Below, piece after piece: positions 42,494 to 54,479 of a stretch of 64,000 bases of DNA; positions within the stretch are counted from its first letter, which is position 1; every line of letters begins with the position of its first letter. The position numbers and the translations under genes are program-made. Under the pieces are notes generated by a model. The model worked only from the letters and a program-made list of their open reading frames with translations, had not been told where the DNA came from and did no database searches. The DNA lies in the NCBI GenBank assembly GCA_032622095.1, contig CP136061.1, positions 217,838,373-217,902,372 on the forward strand, read 5' to 3'. Origin of the DNA: Siphonodentalium dalli. Its lineage: Eukaryota; Mollusca; Scaphopoda; Gadilida; Siphonodentaliidae.

Positions 42494-43164
42494 TGTACTT
42501 AAACGAAACATATAACTCGAGAATTGCTGGGTATATATTCGCCGGAGTGTGTATGATAATCGGAGGACTAATGTTCTTTGTGATGCCTCTACTGGAGAAA
42601 CATCCGTCAAATAAGGAAGTTATCCAGAAACAAAACACTATGTGCAGCGTCAATTCGACGGAAGCTGCCGCACTGCTGGACATCGATGTCACTGATGGAA
42701 TTCTATCCAGACAGCTCAGTAACATTCAATTCGTTGTGTCGCCTGCCAATCACAAACAAAATGGGCGGGACGGCAAGGTAATCACGTGCTATATCCCCCA
42801 AAAAGACAACGAGAAAGCGGTGCAGTATATCCTATCAAAAGTAGGCGAGGAGAAGGACTGTTTGAGATTAGACTTTGGTGGTATACCAAGAATCGAGAAA
42901 ATTCCAGAGTATTCTCTGCACACCAAGGACATGTTGGGTGGTTGTAATCATCACATCTCAGAAGAGCCATCGGAGAGTGCGCAGTCACAAAAATCAAGTA
43001 AGGAGAGTAGCGGTTCTTCAAAACACAATGAGAGGAAGCTGAAGAAGAGTGCTGATACGGTTAAGGTAGACCTGTTCGATCCTCCGAGTCAAGAAAAGGA
43101 GTCCACCGCTACGGTGTCATATGACAGCGATCTGTATATAAATCTGTGTGAAGCTCAAGTATAA
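42494..43164 (+). CDS. SLC16-type transporter gene, last coding exon D
   Basis: The acceptor is GTTTTTCATTTTCAG. The first two bases complete the codon begun by exon C (G+TG, Val), giving ...SPICVYLNETYNSRIAGYIF. Helix 12 (AGYIFAGVCMIIGGLMFFV) is followed by a long hydrophilic C-terminal tail of about 185 residues with Ser-, Lys- and Glu-rich stretches, typical of a cytoplasmic regulatory tail. The stop is TAA at 43162-43164. Exons A-D together give 553 codons. No clear polyadenylation signal was placed in the following bases. Confidence 0.88.
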
Positions 43165-45174
43165 AGTCTTCATCTTATGGGCGTTCTACGTTCTCAATTG
43201 TGAGTTCTGTTGGTTGTACAGACGGAATAGGCCGGACAATTCGTTCCAACGATTTTTGTGCTCATACTACTGAGTTTCGCTAGTGTTCTCATCTGCGATA
43301 ATTATTAGATTCTCCGTAGACCCTACGGGGTCCGAGATGACCGTCTGAAAAAAGCCATTCCGGCCCCTAATGGCTAATGTTATATGTAATATTACAATCA
43401 ACACATTTTACCACTAACACTACACAATTAAAAAAAACACGAAAGTTTTTTTTATGGATGTACAATAACCATGATTGGTGTAATTCACTTTTGATAGCAT
43501 AGCCTAATTCAAAATGGAAATATTCGTGCAATGTGTACAACTGAACTCCAGTCTGTCGTGGGGAGGGTTATGTTGTTATGTTATTAGGAAGTGACCTTCG
43601 GTGACCTGGTCAAAAGTATCAGGCCATGTGATTGGACAACATGTGGAAAAGTCCCTGTGTGATCACCCGAACACCCAGTATTTCCAAAACATATGTGATA
43701 TCTTAGATTGTTGTAGGGGAAACACCATGTATACTTGTGAATATATGAGCCAATGTATAAACCTTGACTTGTTTTGGATTATGCCTGTCAAAGGTAACTT
43801 TACATACATCATGGTTATTATATTACATAGTTTATTTTTATTTTTTTTGTGTTCAATGTTAAATGTGTTGGTTGAGATATACAATTGTACACAGCCATTA
43901 GCGACCCACCATGGCCATATCGGTCCCGTGGGGTCTAATTCTACGATAAGATGCGAGCGGATGAAAGGGTTGTAAATATGACTGCATGACTACAGTAGTG
44001 TGTGCTTTGGAACATGCTGGGGAGATTACACGGTTTCTTTCAGAGTTTGGATGATTTTGGTTGTTGCTTGACTGAACTCAAGGAGAACCACATACTGATA
44101 TTTCTGTGACTGCATAGCTTACACAAAGTTGGCGATTGGTTTGGTTTGGTTCGAAAATTAGCGTTTCGCATGATTAACTATAGACCTGCATGAACAATTA
44201 AGGGCAGGTCGGGTGACCAATTTGAATCTGGATTTCCATGAAAATCTCCACATCAAATATTATAGAGTGGCAAATGTTCCGGTTGTGACTTGATGTAATA
44301 TTGATAATAATAAATTCACATCTATCTGGCGGATGTGCTCGGAACATGATTTGTTGGCATGGAATATATATATTTCTTGCTGTGGAAATTACATGGAACT
44401 TCCCATTCAAAACTGGTCACGTGACCTCCCTCTTAAGTAATGTTCAAATCCATTCCTAACAATATGCGCATTTGTTGCGATCCCATGAATTTGCATATAA
44501 CTCAATCTATAATCGATGTACCGATAAGCGATTTCCAGCTATTTTTTAAAAAGATACTTATAAAGAAGAGGCAATAGAGTCTTAAATATCTTCTCCAACC
44601 AAGGCTAAATTTATGTGATATCTGACCAAACTACAGAAACCAACACATCGTCAAAAGCTCTGCATGCTGTATTTTGAATAATAGCGCAGAATTGGTCGTT
44701 ATTCCATGGTTTTGGGTAAACACATCTTGTAAACGACACACAGCTTTGTTGATAATGGTAAAAAAATGACATGCACCCATGTTGGATCAGGTCTTATGTA
44801 TTTATATATACTAGGGGGTTTCCCGTCAAAAATGACAGGTGATAAACGTGACATGCGGAAAACTCATGTGAAGAATTAGTAAATTATTATAGTGCCCCTT
44901 CAAGTAATTTAAACTAATTATTAGACAGTTATTATTAGGGATATATAAACAGGACATTATGTAATACGCGACCCTCAAGGTAGTCTGAGTTAGAAGCTTG
45001 ATTGAAATTGATTGAACCAAATGTTTTTCACATTTTATCCAAAACGTTTGGATAACGACCAATTCAGCAATATTAGATTCCGTGAATTATGAAAAAATAA
45101 TAGTGTGAATATGTGCATGCTGCTATAATTGTTATCGTTCATTCCAGGAGTGTATATATCGTCAGGCACATTGC
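43165..45174. other. 3' flank of the transporter gene, non-coding
   Basis: It would include the 3' untranslated region. No repeats or genes were recognised apart from short chance frames. AATAAA-like words occur (for example near 44305), but none can be assigned. Confidence 0.45.
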
Positions 45175-45635
45175 CAAACTCCATGCAGGGATTACCTCCC
45201 TTGATGACTCGGCAAGACCCCTGCTGCCGGCGACATTTTACCCACATTTGGTGGACTTCCGCGATATTAAGATAGATACTAAGTTTGAAAAGTCCCACTA
45301 AAACCGAAGAACTATATTTCGAAACGGTGTGATTCGGTTTTCAGATTATTTTATCAACACAAAAGTCCAAACGCACAAGAGTTCTAATTTGCTGCAATCT
45401 TGATGTGTAACTTGCAAAAAAATTCAACAAAACTACCGCTCTGATTTTCCATTCTGTCATTATGTTTTAGTGCGGGAATTGTTCTCAAAGCAAATACAAA
45501 ATTTGACTTTGGAGTGATCGGGTTTCGCCATTTTTGCTGGAAAACCCCATTCTAAATATAGCAACACTGACCAGTACTCAGCCGGCGACAGAGTCATAAA
45601 GGAAGTATGACTGGTGCGCTCTGCTAGAGATTGGC
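45175..45635 (+). repeat. Dispersed repeat, second copy of 36396-36975
   Basis: Direct partner of 36396-36975, ending ATGACTGGTGCGCTCTGC. It is shorter because internal sequence (around 36660-36715 of the other copy) is absent. Confidence 0.75.
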
Positions 45636-45808
45636 ACATTGCCTGGACAATGATAAACCCACTTATATATGTTACATACCAACAAGTAGAACATCTCATC
45701 GACATATTTCCTGTTGAATATTTTATATAATGAATACATGTAAGAAAATACACAATCACTCTTACAGACGATCAGTAATGAAGCATCTGGTGACACATTC
45801 ATGGCTGA

Positions 45809-46283
45809 GAATCACGTGGTTTCGAGGTTGGTGAGTACAACGCATTCAAAATGTGCAAACGCACACAATCATAATATACGAGGAACTGACACAAAACATA
45901 GCAGTTTGACTGATACGAGCATATGCTGGTTTATTTTTGAAACAAGTTGATATCTTGTTTGTTAGGAAATACTTAGTGGTTTTCTATAACATTCTGACCA
46001 AAGTTGCCAGTCTGAGGTGCGCGAATACACCAGTCCACACATCTTGGAAATCCTTCGACTGACAACTTTGGTCAGAATGTTAGAGCAAACAAATGTGAAT
46101 TTGGACATAAATGAGGTATCAGCTTGTTTGTAAAATAGTATAGCATCTTCTCGTAGCCGTCAAAATACTATGTGATATGTCATATCTTAGTTTATTACCT
46201 TTTTTCCTCGCTTCTGGTCGCGGTTTAGATCGCCTCGGCCATTGTGAATGCGTGATACTCATCAACTCGAAACCACGTGATTC
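45809..46283. mobile_element. Foldback element
   Basis: A 475-bp palindromic element. The outer arms pair GAATCACGTGGTTTCGAGGT (45809) with its complement ending at 46283. The inner arms pair AACATTCTGACCAAAGTTG (about 45987) with CAACTTTGGTCAGAATGTT (about 46064-46082). Between the inner arms is a ~50-bp loop. No coding capacity. Confidence 0.75.
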
Positions 46284-46309
46284 CCCACCGTGACATTAGT
46301 TGCTTTAAA

Positions 46310-46515
46310 ATTCTTTCAATACTAAATGGATTCTCACATTTAATTATAAAAGTACACATTGTGATAGTCTATTATTCATCTGGAGGGTGTTCAAAAGATA
46401 ATAAAAGATCAGACGGATTTCTATTAACTTGTGGGAAATGTTCAATTAATATGCTCAAAAACGATAGTTGAACTTATATTCTGAACATTGTCTAAGGGTA
46501 TTACTCGTCAACAAG
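46310..46515 (+). repeat. Dispersed repeat family, copy 3 of 4
   Basis: Contains ACTAAATGGATTCTCACATT, GGAGGGTGTTCAAAAGATAA and GAACTTATATTCTGAACATT followed by CTAAGGGTATTACTCGTCAA. Confidence 0.6.
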
Positions 46516-46869
46516 TATTTAGTACAGAAATGGTTGAAACCCTTCCTATTCACATTTAGACCGGAATCGACCTTCATCCATATGGGGTATTTATAGGTTG
46601 GAATTTTCCAATAGAAGGAGATCTTCGTGTACAAGTTGGAATATTCTAGCCGATGTGGAGTGTAACCGAAATTTACTAGAGCTACATGGATGTGTGATAT
46701 GGCTTTACGAATAAACGAGGGAGTGAAATGTGTCAATTCTGGCATGTTGCGGAATAGCAACCTAATTATTTGTTGCATTATGCCAGTCAATGTGACATAT
46801 ATACTGAGGTAACGTGAACAATCGTTCGTTTTTGTGCGTCAAATTGCATGATATTCTGGTGTAATCACT

Positions 46870-47115
46870 TTCTGTACTAAACTGATTCCCCCAAACCAGT
46901 TATAACAGTTTATATTGGAATGGTATATTATTAATTTGGAGGGGTGTTCACGATATATAAGCAGACGGCAAACAGAAAAAAACAAACAGATGAGACAAGA
47001 TCAGAATGATTCATATTCAGTGGTGCATGGGGAAATGTTCAGGTAATAAGTTCAACAAATGTCTTTTCTTGAACTTATTATCTGAACATTTCCTAAGGGA
47101 CTACTCCATGAGTAG
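46870..47115 (+). repeat. Dispersed repeat family, copy 4 of 4, with hairpin
   Basis: Contains GTACTAAACTGATTCCCCCA, GGAGGGGTGTTCACGATATA and a hairpin where AAATGTTCAGGTAATAAGTTC (about 47032) faces GAACTTATTATCTGAACATTT (about 47073). It ends CCTAAGGGACTACTC, next to the MITE that follows. Confidence 0.6.
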
Positions 47116-47121
47116 TTAGTA

Positions 47122-47619
47122 AGGTGTCGTTACACTATTTAGTCGCGCCTAGGGGTCATTAACCATATGCGAAAAGTGCTATATTTAGACATTATTATTG
47201 GCAGAAATGAGTATTTGATCATGGTTATTATACCGGGGTCTGTAAATATGCTAACTTGCATGATTGGTACTTTAATTGCCTATAAGTTTACATACTGATT
47301 TGTGCTATTTTGATGACTTGACATCGGTCAATTAAGCCTCAACTTCCAAACCTGCCAAAGTTACCACCCTATTTTTTTATGAACCCAGAAGTGTCATTCA
47401 ATTGAGGATTTTGTGTGAACAGTAAACCTATAACTTTTGTGGCTTATTTTCAAAGTATTTTCATGCTGCTTCTTTTCCTGAATTTCCAGTGAGATACACG
47501 GACACTTATTTTTATAATTTTGGGTCAAATATAGGCAAAATTTGACAAAAATTAATCTCAATTCCATAACGTAAACTAGGGTTATGTTAAATAGCCTTGA
47601 CAATAGTGTAACGACACCT
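47122..47619. mobile_element. MITE with 18-bp inverted ends and TA duplication
   Basis: A 498-bp element. The ends AGGTGTCGTTACACTATT and the exact complement are flanked by TA on both sides (47120-47121 and 47620-47621). TA duplication and length fit a non-autonomous Tc1/mariner-type element. It has no transposase. Confidence 0.8.
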
Positions 47620-47621
47620 TA

Positions 47622-48480
47622 AGGAAGTGTAAGTTTATAATGTCGCTGTATATTGGGACACAGTAGTGCTATGAACAAATTAATTAATTAAAGCATAAAT
47701 TGGATACGAGTGTGTTTGTTTTTTTGCGAGTATATATAGGTATGTGTCAGTTTATGCATATTGTCATTATGGTGCCACACTCGTATCGAAAAACCACACG
47801 AATCAAGACTGGTAATAGTTACGTGGATTTAATATGGATTTGCATTATAGACACTGGAAGGTCCTGGAATGATGTAGTTTTCCTGCTACAGATGTCTGTC
47901 TTCTATTATACAATGGATGCAAGAAAACCCATGTCTTGTGCCTAATTAAGCCATACATATTATAGGGGTAGATTCCAGTTGCATGGATGACTTATCAGCA
48001 ATTCCGATTACTAGGGAAGATGAATTCCAATAATTCCCAGTTTGGCATAAACCAAACGAAGTGATTCATCTGGTGTTCTTTGTGTTCGTTTTGTGAAGAA
48101 GAAATGATACATGTGTGCGAGTATATATTTTACATCATTGTACAGTTTATCTGAGTTATCGTTTGTCTATTTCTGTGAATAAATGGTTATAACCTACAAT
48201 TTACATGCATACTTTAATCCAAGTCCATATATGCTGTGGCTGAATAGGATAATATGGTTGGCTAAAGGGACCCAAGGCACGTACTCGCAGTGGGTAGATG
48301 TGCAAAGTAGAAGTCTGTAACAACATCACTAAGAAGAACATTGAGAAATAGATAAACTTTGTTCTTATAACAGGAACAATAAATAATAAACTCTTTGCCG
48401 AAGCTTTCGGCCGTCACGACCTTTATTTAACGGTATAAACAATTGGTGGTTCACACAGTTAGAGGCTCAATACATCCGAA
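47622..48480. other. Non-coding
   Basis: No gene. The segment at about 48290-48372 (CATCACTAAGAAGAACA...CTTTGTTCT) matches one at about 20150-20235, showing a further dispersed repeat. Confidence 0.4.
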
Positions 48481-49770
48481 ATAGTGGGATCCCCTGGGCC
48501 CAAAAAAATCGCCATATTGTGACTTTATAAGGAAAACGTTTTGGAGGGGGTGCCCGGGTAGGAGGACCTGTGTCGGGATAAAATCATATTTCCATGGCAA
48601 CGGCATCAACTATTTGGAGAAAAGTTTTAAAAGCCCGCTGTTGGGAATCAATGAGCCTTGTGCTCAAAGAAATGATGTTGACGCACAGTGTCATCAATAG
48701 TGCACCAAATAGACTGTGACATATATGGTCAAGGTCAATTGCTACAAATGTCATATTTTGGTCCATTTTTGTTATATTAATTGTCTCATATTTCGCTACC
48801 CCTATAGTGCCTTAGTCATAAAAAATCCCAACCGTAAAGCATAACAATTAGGGCCACATCACCATGTTCAATTTGATATATGACGCACTTCATATAAGAC
48901 GATCAATGTCAAAATGTCACAACATTTAGTTTATATACATAATCACATTTTAAGTACTAATTTTTATATTTGTGGCAATACATAAGTCAAGATACATTAC
49001 CATCAAGATACCATCAGGCCAAAATAAAACGATTTTGTGACTTTAGTAACTGAAGCTGGAAACTTTTTGGATAGGGTGCCCGAATGAGTGGTCAAGTTTC
49101 TGGATATAATATGGTTTCCATGGCAACGGCATCAAATATTTGGAGAAATATTGAAAAAACCCACCGTTGGCAACCCGATGAGCCTTGTGTTCAAATAAAT
49201 GAAGTGAACTCATAGTTCCACCAATGGTCCACCAAACGAACTGGGCCACTAGGACATATAGGTTCAAGGTCAATTGCTAAGGTCAAGGTCATTGGGAGAA
49301 AAATTCAAATTATTGGTCTATTTTATATTAATTTTCTCATATTTCGCCAAACCCAGTGCGTTAGTCATGAAAGCAATCCCCATAATAAGCGAGATAACTG
49401 AGTTGCTATCATATTGGATCCATCCAGCCCAATTCCGTGCATTCAGTGCTACACGTCAAAGTTCTGGAGCAGCATTCCATATATAGAGCTTTTGAATATT
49501 TATGAATTCCATATATGCAATAGGTGAATATTCAAAACTCCATATATGGAATGCTACTCCAGAAGTTTGACGAAGCTCTTAAACCGCGGAATGGAGGCTG
49601 GATCGATCAAATATGATAGCGACTCAGTGATCTCGCTTTTAATGCACATCAATTAGGCCACCATCATCCCGTTCAATGTGATATCGCGCACTTGATTTAA
49701 GATGGATACACTCTACATTTGACAACAATAATTTATATAATCACGTTTTAAGTACTACATTTTTGGCAAT
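48481..49770 (+). repeat. Tandem duplication, two ~500-bp units
   Basis: Unit 1 (about 48490-48985) and unit 2 (about 49025-49387 plus 49640-49770) share GGGTGCCCG, TTCCATGGCAACGGCATCAA, GATGAGCCTTGTG, AAGGTCAATTGCTA, TCTCATATTTCGC and, at the end, ATAATCAC(A/G)TTTTAAGTACTA. Unit 2 is interrupted by the palindromic element at 49388-49637. A weaker third piece with TTACCATGGCAACTGTAATC lies near 49990. Confidence 0.75.
49388..49637. mobile_element. Palindromic MITE-like element, copy 2
   Basis: A 250-bp imperfect palindrome starting AGCGAGATAACTGAGTTGCT and ending with the near complement. The inner parts include ATTGGATCCATCCAGCC/GGCTGGAT and, near the centre, CCATATATGGAATGCTACTCC. It is related to 19828-20048 and is inserted in unit 2 of the tandem duplication. 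Confidence 0.75.
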
Positions 49771-50640
49771 ATTTATTTCTTCCCAAAAATACACTTAAAG
49801 TACTAATTGTTTATGCATGGTATATGTATCAAAACGGCCTGCACAATTCGTTAAAGATAAATCAGGTGATTGTTAAGTTTAATCTTTTGAATAAAACATT
49901 TAAATAGCCATATACCATACATATAAAGCGAATGTGTTTTATTATTATATTTGTAGGTTGGGTTATAATTTTCCTGATAAAAAAATCTTGTTACCATGGC
50001 AACTGTAATCGTAAATGCTGCTTAATGGTTCGAATGAAAATTATTATATTTTCAAATACTTTCTTCAATTTTGTCCAGAATTAATTTTAACAACTGGTCA
50101 TATATGAGACGTTCATTCACTTCGCAACAAAAAGGTGGACATGTGTAGAATATAATCTAGTTTCCATAGCAACCATTAGTACAAATACTGTCCAAATTGT
50201 CATTTTAGTGAACTTTTTGCTGTATTACTACTATCTCAATTACGTTCAGAAATATTGAATACTATCCACTGCGCTGTATAACTTAGTCATACTTTTCCAT
50301 ACAAAAATCTATGTTGAGTAGGGGACACAATGCTCCTGTTTCCATAGAATAGGTAATATTCACTTCATTCACACACAATTGCTCGTTTTATGGTTAGAAT
50401 CACAGAAGTTCGCGACAATGATTCATACCGCATTATTCAAAGTACATTTCTGTAAGTTTGTTCCCAAATGTTAATAGTATAAGGTCTCAAATTCTAGATT
50501 TATCAGCTAACAAGATCAACAGTAAACGAAATACAAGCAGTCGCAGACGACGGTATCCCCCGCCGAATTGTGCAGTTGGGGAAGTGCATTCTCAATAATG
50601 TTTGCGTTCTCAGTATGTGCTAAACAAGAGGTGGGATTTT
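49771..50640. other. Non-coding
   Basis: AT-rich sequence without a recognised gene. Partial matches to the tandem unit described before extend to about 50050. Confidence 0.4.
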
Positions 50641-51115
50641 GTCAAAAAGCTTGGCTTGCGAACTCATTTTAGGTACTGACATTTGTGAAAATTAGCCCCG
50701 TGACGTCGTCAATTTGCACCAAAAATAATAAACAAAGTCCAATAACTCTGCTGAAAATATTCGGCCGGACCTGGTTTGCGAACTCGTTCTAGATACTGGT
50801 CATGTGAACTCATATACCAAAAATCTTTTAAATCCGTTGACATTTGTGGAAATGAGCCCTGTGACGTCGTCTATTTGCTATTTGGTAAATTCGACAAAAA
50901 TAATACACAAAGTCCAATAACTCCGGTAAAAATATCCGACCGGACCTGGCTTGCGAACTCATTCTAGGTAGTGGTCCGGTGAAATGATATACCACATATC
51001 TCTGAAATCCGTTGACATTTGTTCAAGTTATGACTCTTACAAATTCGGGACGGACGGACGGAACCCATTCATATATATCCCCCGCAAATTTTCAATTTGG
51101 CGGGGGATAATTATC
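50641..51115 (+). repeat. Diverged tandem repeat ending in a GGCGGGGGATAA motif
   Basis: Three units (about 50641, 50760 and 50930) share CTTGCGAACTCATTCTAG, ATCCGTTGACATTTGTG, GAGCCCTGTGACGTCGTC, AAAGTCCAATAACTC and GACCGGACCTGG. The array ends in GACGGACGGACGG, then ATATATCCCCCGCAAATTTT and its partial inverse TTTGGCGGGGGATAA. Non-coding. Confidence 0.7.
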
Positions 51116-51900
51116 ACCAGCTGTTATCGTGATTCGGTTACTCGACGCGGGAATTACAATCATCGGAATGAACGCATTTAAATTTGCGCAGTCATATTTT
51201 TCGCTCCCCGTTTGTGTGCCGAATGAAAAATAGTAGTACTCAAAAAGTTCAGATTATGTGCATTGAGTTATATGCATGTAAATTACTCACACTTAAACTA
51301 TACTTGTGGACATTTCTGAAATCAGTAGCGGCTACTAGCCCATACTATTCACATTGTCGTTGGTTAATTTTACATATACGGGCTTATATATAATATTATG
51401 TCGTCCTATTTCGGGAAAATGATGCCAATAACTATTTTTTTTTATTTCTGGATCAAGAATATTACAAAAATAACCATTTAATCACCACAACCGAAAAAGT
51501 AACATCTATATGATTTGCTCGCTGTACGTTCTACATTCCACAAAAATGTGTGCGAATTCAAAGCACGGAAATTGAAAAACTGCACAACTGCACATGAGCG
51601 AACAATAGTACTTCGTGAATTTAAATACGAGTAAGATCAAGATGTGATGTTGTTCTGACAATTAGTGAAGTAGTATAGCCCATGTTTGAAAAAAGAGAAT
51701 TGATTTACAAGGTATATAGTTTATACCTGTATATGTGTAATGCTTGCAGATAACATTTAAATTATGCATGCAGTATAATCTGAATTATTTCCGCCACGAC
51801 CCTCACAAGATGGAATTTAATAATAATCTCATTTTTGAAATTAATTTGTTTTTCTTCCCATACTAATTGTGTGAGGTCGATATAGGCAGTAGCCACAATT
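51116..51900. other. Non-coding
   Basis: No gene or repeat was recognised in this stretch. Confidence 0.4.
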
Positions 51901-52265
51901 TAAAGTGATGTGAAACACTCCAGTAGAAATGGAGAAAATCTTGTTCAAATTAGTTATTTTTGCAAATAGTATATCTAAATTGACAACACACACCGCCATT
52001 CTTATATATTAATTAAATGCAGTGACTGCCGATGGCGAAATCGTTTTCGTTAGGTTATCGCCGATAGAAGCGTCCCGATTCGAGTAGTAAATATTTACTA
52101 TTTAGCGTAGTTCAGACAATGTTTTCTATGGAGTGGTAGGTCGATTTGCTTGAGATTTTCGGTGATGTTGGTAGAATATTTCACTCCTCCAGTTGGCATA
52201 GCACCTGCATACTTACTTATCAGTTTCACGCACCCGAACAAGTACATAATATGTCTTTAAGCGTC
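51901..52265 (-). repeat. Dispersed repeat, inverted copy of 4372-4757
   Basis: It begins TAAAGTGATGTGAAACACTC and continues with GCCGATGGCGAAATCGTTTT, CGCCGATAG, AGTAGTAAATATTTACT and GAGTGGTAGGTCGATTTGCT, all matching the reverse complement of 4372-4757. It lies about 200 bp before the start of the LINE ORF at 52471. Confidence 0.7.
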
Positions 52266-52470
52266 ATTGATAGCTCTTCATTTAAACTTGTATGGCTGTG
52301 GTGATCATTTCAAGTTCACCACGTTTTGCCTATTTTATAAATCAGCCAGTTTATTTAAGATGGCTAATTCTAGCAGTTTTCTGAAAACACAAAAACACAA
52401 GCAAAATATCCATTCCATGCAAAAATAATCTAATAATATTTTCCTACTTTTGGTCAAAATTGAGGACTGA

Positions 52471-53985
52471 ATGGTCATCGTTTTCGTTAGTGACACGCCC
52501 ACTACTAACAGCTTCAATGACCTCCCGTTCATGGATAATCTCTCGAGCGCCGTTAGCCAATTCGATACCGTTACAGTTGATTGTACTCAGCGAGAACAGA
52601 GTTTGCATACATTACGTGCCGACACATGCGGCTCAACGCAAATTTGTTTTGATTATCACAGTGACAAGAATCACGTGTCCATGAGCACTTCTTCGCATTC
52701 AAACTCGAGTATATCTGGGTCGATTCATACGCAGCATTTAAACGTGAACTGTAACTATATTGACTTGCCACCTCCATTAGAAGCACCGTACGTCTTACGA
52801 AATGTTCTAGAAACTATGTCATGTCAAGAAAGTATCACAGCAGACCACACACCACGCGAATGTATACAAAACCTGTCCAATGCAGACTATTTGTATTCAG
52901 ACAATAAAGCAATCAGTGCAGATAATAAACATTTACCGCTAGCATTGTACACGCCAGAAGTCAGGGACGTGGATTCGGGTAAAACACACACATCCGAAAC
53001 CGACTACGAATACGATATTATACGGGACAGAATAATGAACTATGGGCAAGTGACAAACAGTGATGAATCCAATATGTTATATTTATTATCCGATGGAAAA
53101 GTTGATGTTTTAACATTTAATTCCGATATAAAACTGAACTCGCGCACGAGTAGCACATGCATTGCACCTACGGTTTCGGTTATCGCCGATAACATTTCGC
53201 TGGATCTTCACAAACAAAATGACGAACCACGCATGTGTAGTATTAATTATGAGCTGTCGAATGTCCTTCGAGAAGCTCGAGAAACTATATATGACTCAGT
53301 TGATACATGTACACCGATAACAGATACATGTACAAGCAACACATATATGATTGATTCAGATCCGTCAATTGTATCGCACTACTTGAAAATACTTACCTTG
53401 AACGTGTGTGGCCTTAGACGACGGCTGAAATATCCTGAATTTTGTAATTTGTGTGAAAATCATGACACACTGTGTTTCGTAGATACAAAAACTGACGATT
53501 GCGACCAACATGTATTAGAATTATCGGGTTTCACGTTATTCATGAAAAATAGAATAACACTGTCAAACATTCGATCAGGTGGTATTGTCATCGGATTGAG
53601 AAATGAAATAATTAGTTTTTCAAATATTATAGATACTGATTCTAAATACGACAGCTGGGTAGAGATAAAGAAAATTAACTCATCAACTGGACTTGTCTCT
53701 CATATTATAATTGGAGTTGTGTACATACCTCCCGAAGGAAGCAGATATACAGCTAAGGAATCTTTCGATGAAATAGTGAGCGAATGTATTACACTGACTA
53801 GCCGAACGAATAACATTTTTCTTACAGGTGATTTTAATGCTCGAACTGCTTCCGACCTCGATGTTTGTATTGATGACACCGAAGAAAATATGTTAGGGGC
53901 TAATTTACCACCTGTGCTTAACTTGAGCTACGAACAATTATTTTATCTTGACATCACAAACACACCCTTAACAAGAAAACCATAG
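52471..53985 (+). pseudogene. LINE ORF2 5' part: long N-terminal region and endonuclease, truncated
   Basis: A 504-codon open frame with a true ATG at 52471. Residues 1-304 are unlike the intact LINE: Ser/Thr/Asp-rich with many Cys and His and no recognised domain. From residue 305 it matches the APE endonuclease: LKILTLNVCGLRRRLKYPEF, FVDTK (E of the usual SETK replaced by D), SGGIVIG, GVVYIPP and LTGDFNART. It then stops at 53985 where the foreign block begins, before the DY and SDxH parts. No zinc-knuckle ORF1 is seen upstream. As a truncated half it is not expected to work. Confidence 0.85.
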
Positions 53986-54479
53986 TCAGAAATGGTAACG
54001 CCACCAAGATCGTATTATTAGCCATAAATATAAATCATAATATAAAATATATTGGTTACATGAATGGACCGCCTCAGAATTCCGTTAAGATAAGTAATTC
54101 TTCAAATTATTACAATGAACTACGGCTTATAAATTACTGCAGGTTTCTCATTCGCCACACCAGAATGCTTCTAAATGCGGATCAAAGCTAAGAGTGCGTG
54201 GCACAGCCATTGTTCATAGACATTTTACAGATAGCGAGAATGATGCATGCTGGGAACGAAAGCATCCACAGCAAAGCCATGTGCTTACGGGGGCATGCGT
54301 TTATTATAGGGGATTTATGGTGGGCCTATAAAACTAATTATAACTTTGTTATCTGTCATAGTTTATGCGTGAAATTTTAAACATATATACCTGGACATCT
54401 ACCCCTTCCAGAATGTTGAAAAACATTTTCAGTTGCTCATCGTATTTTTATAGACGAAATAGTCCGAAATTCCAGAAAA

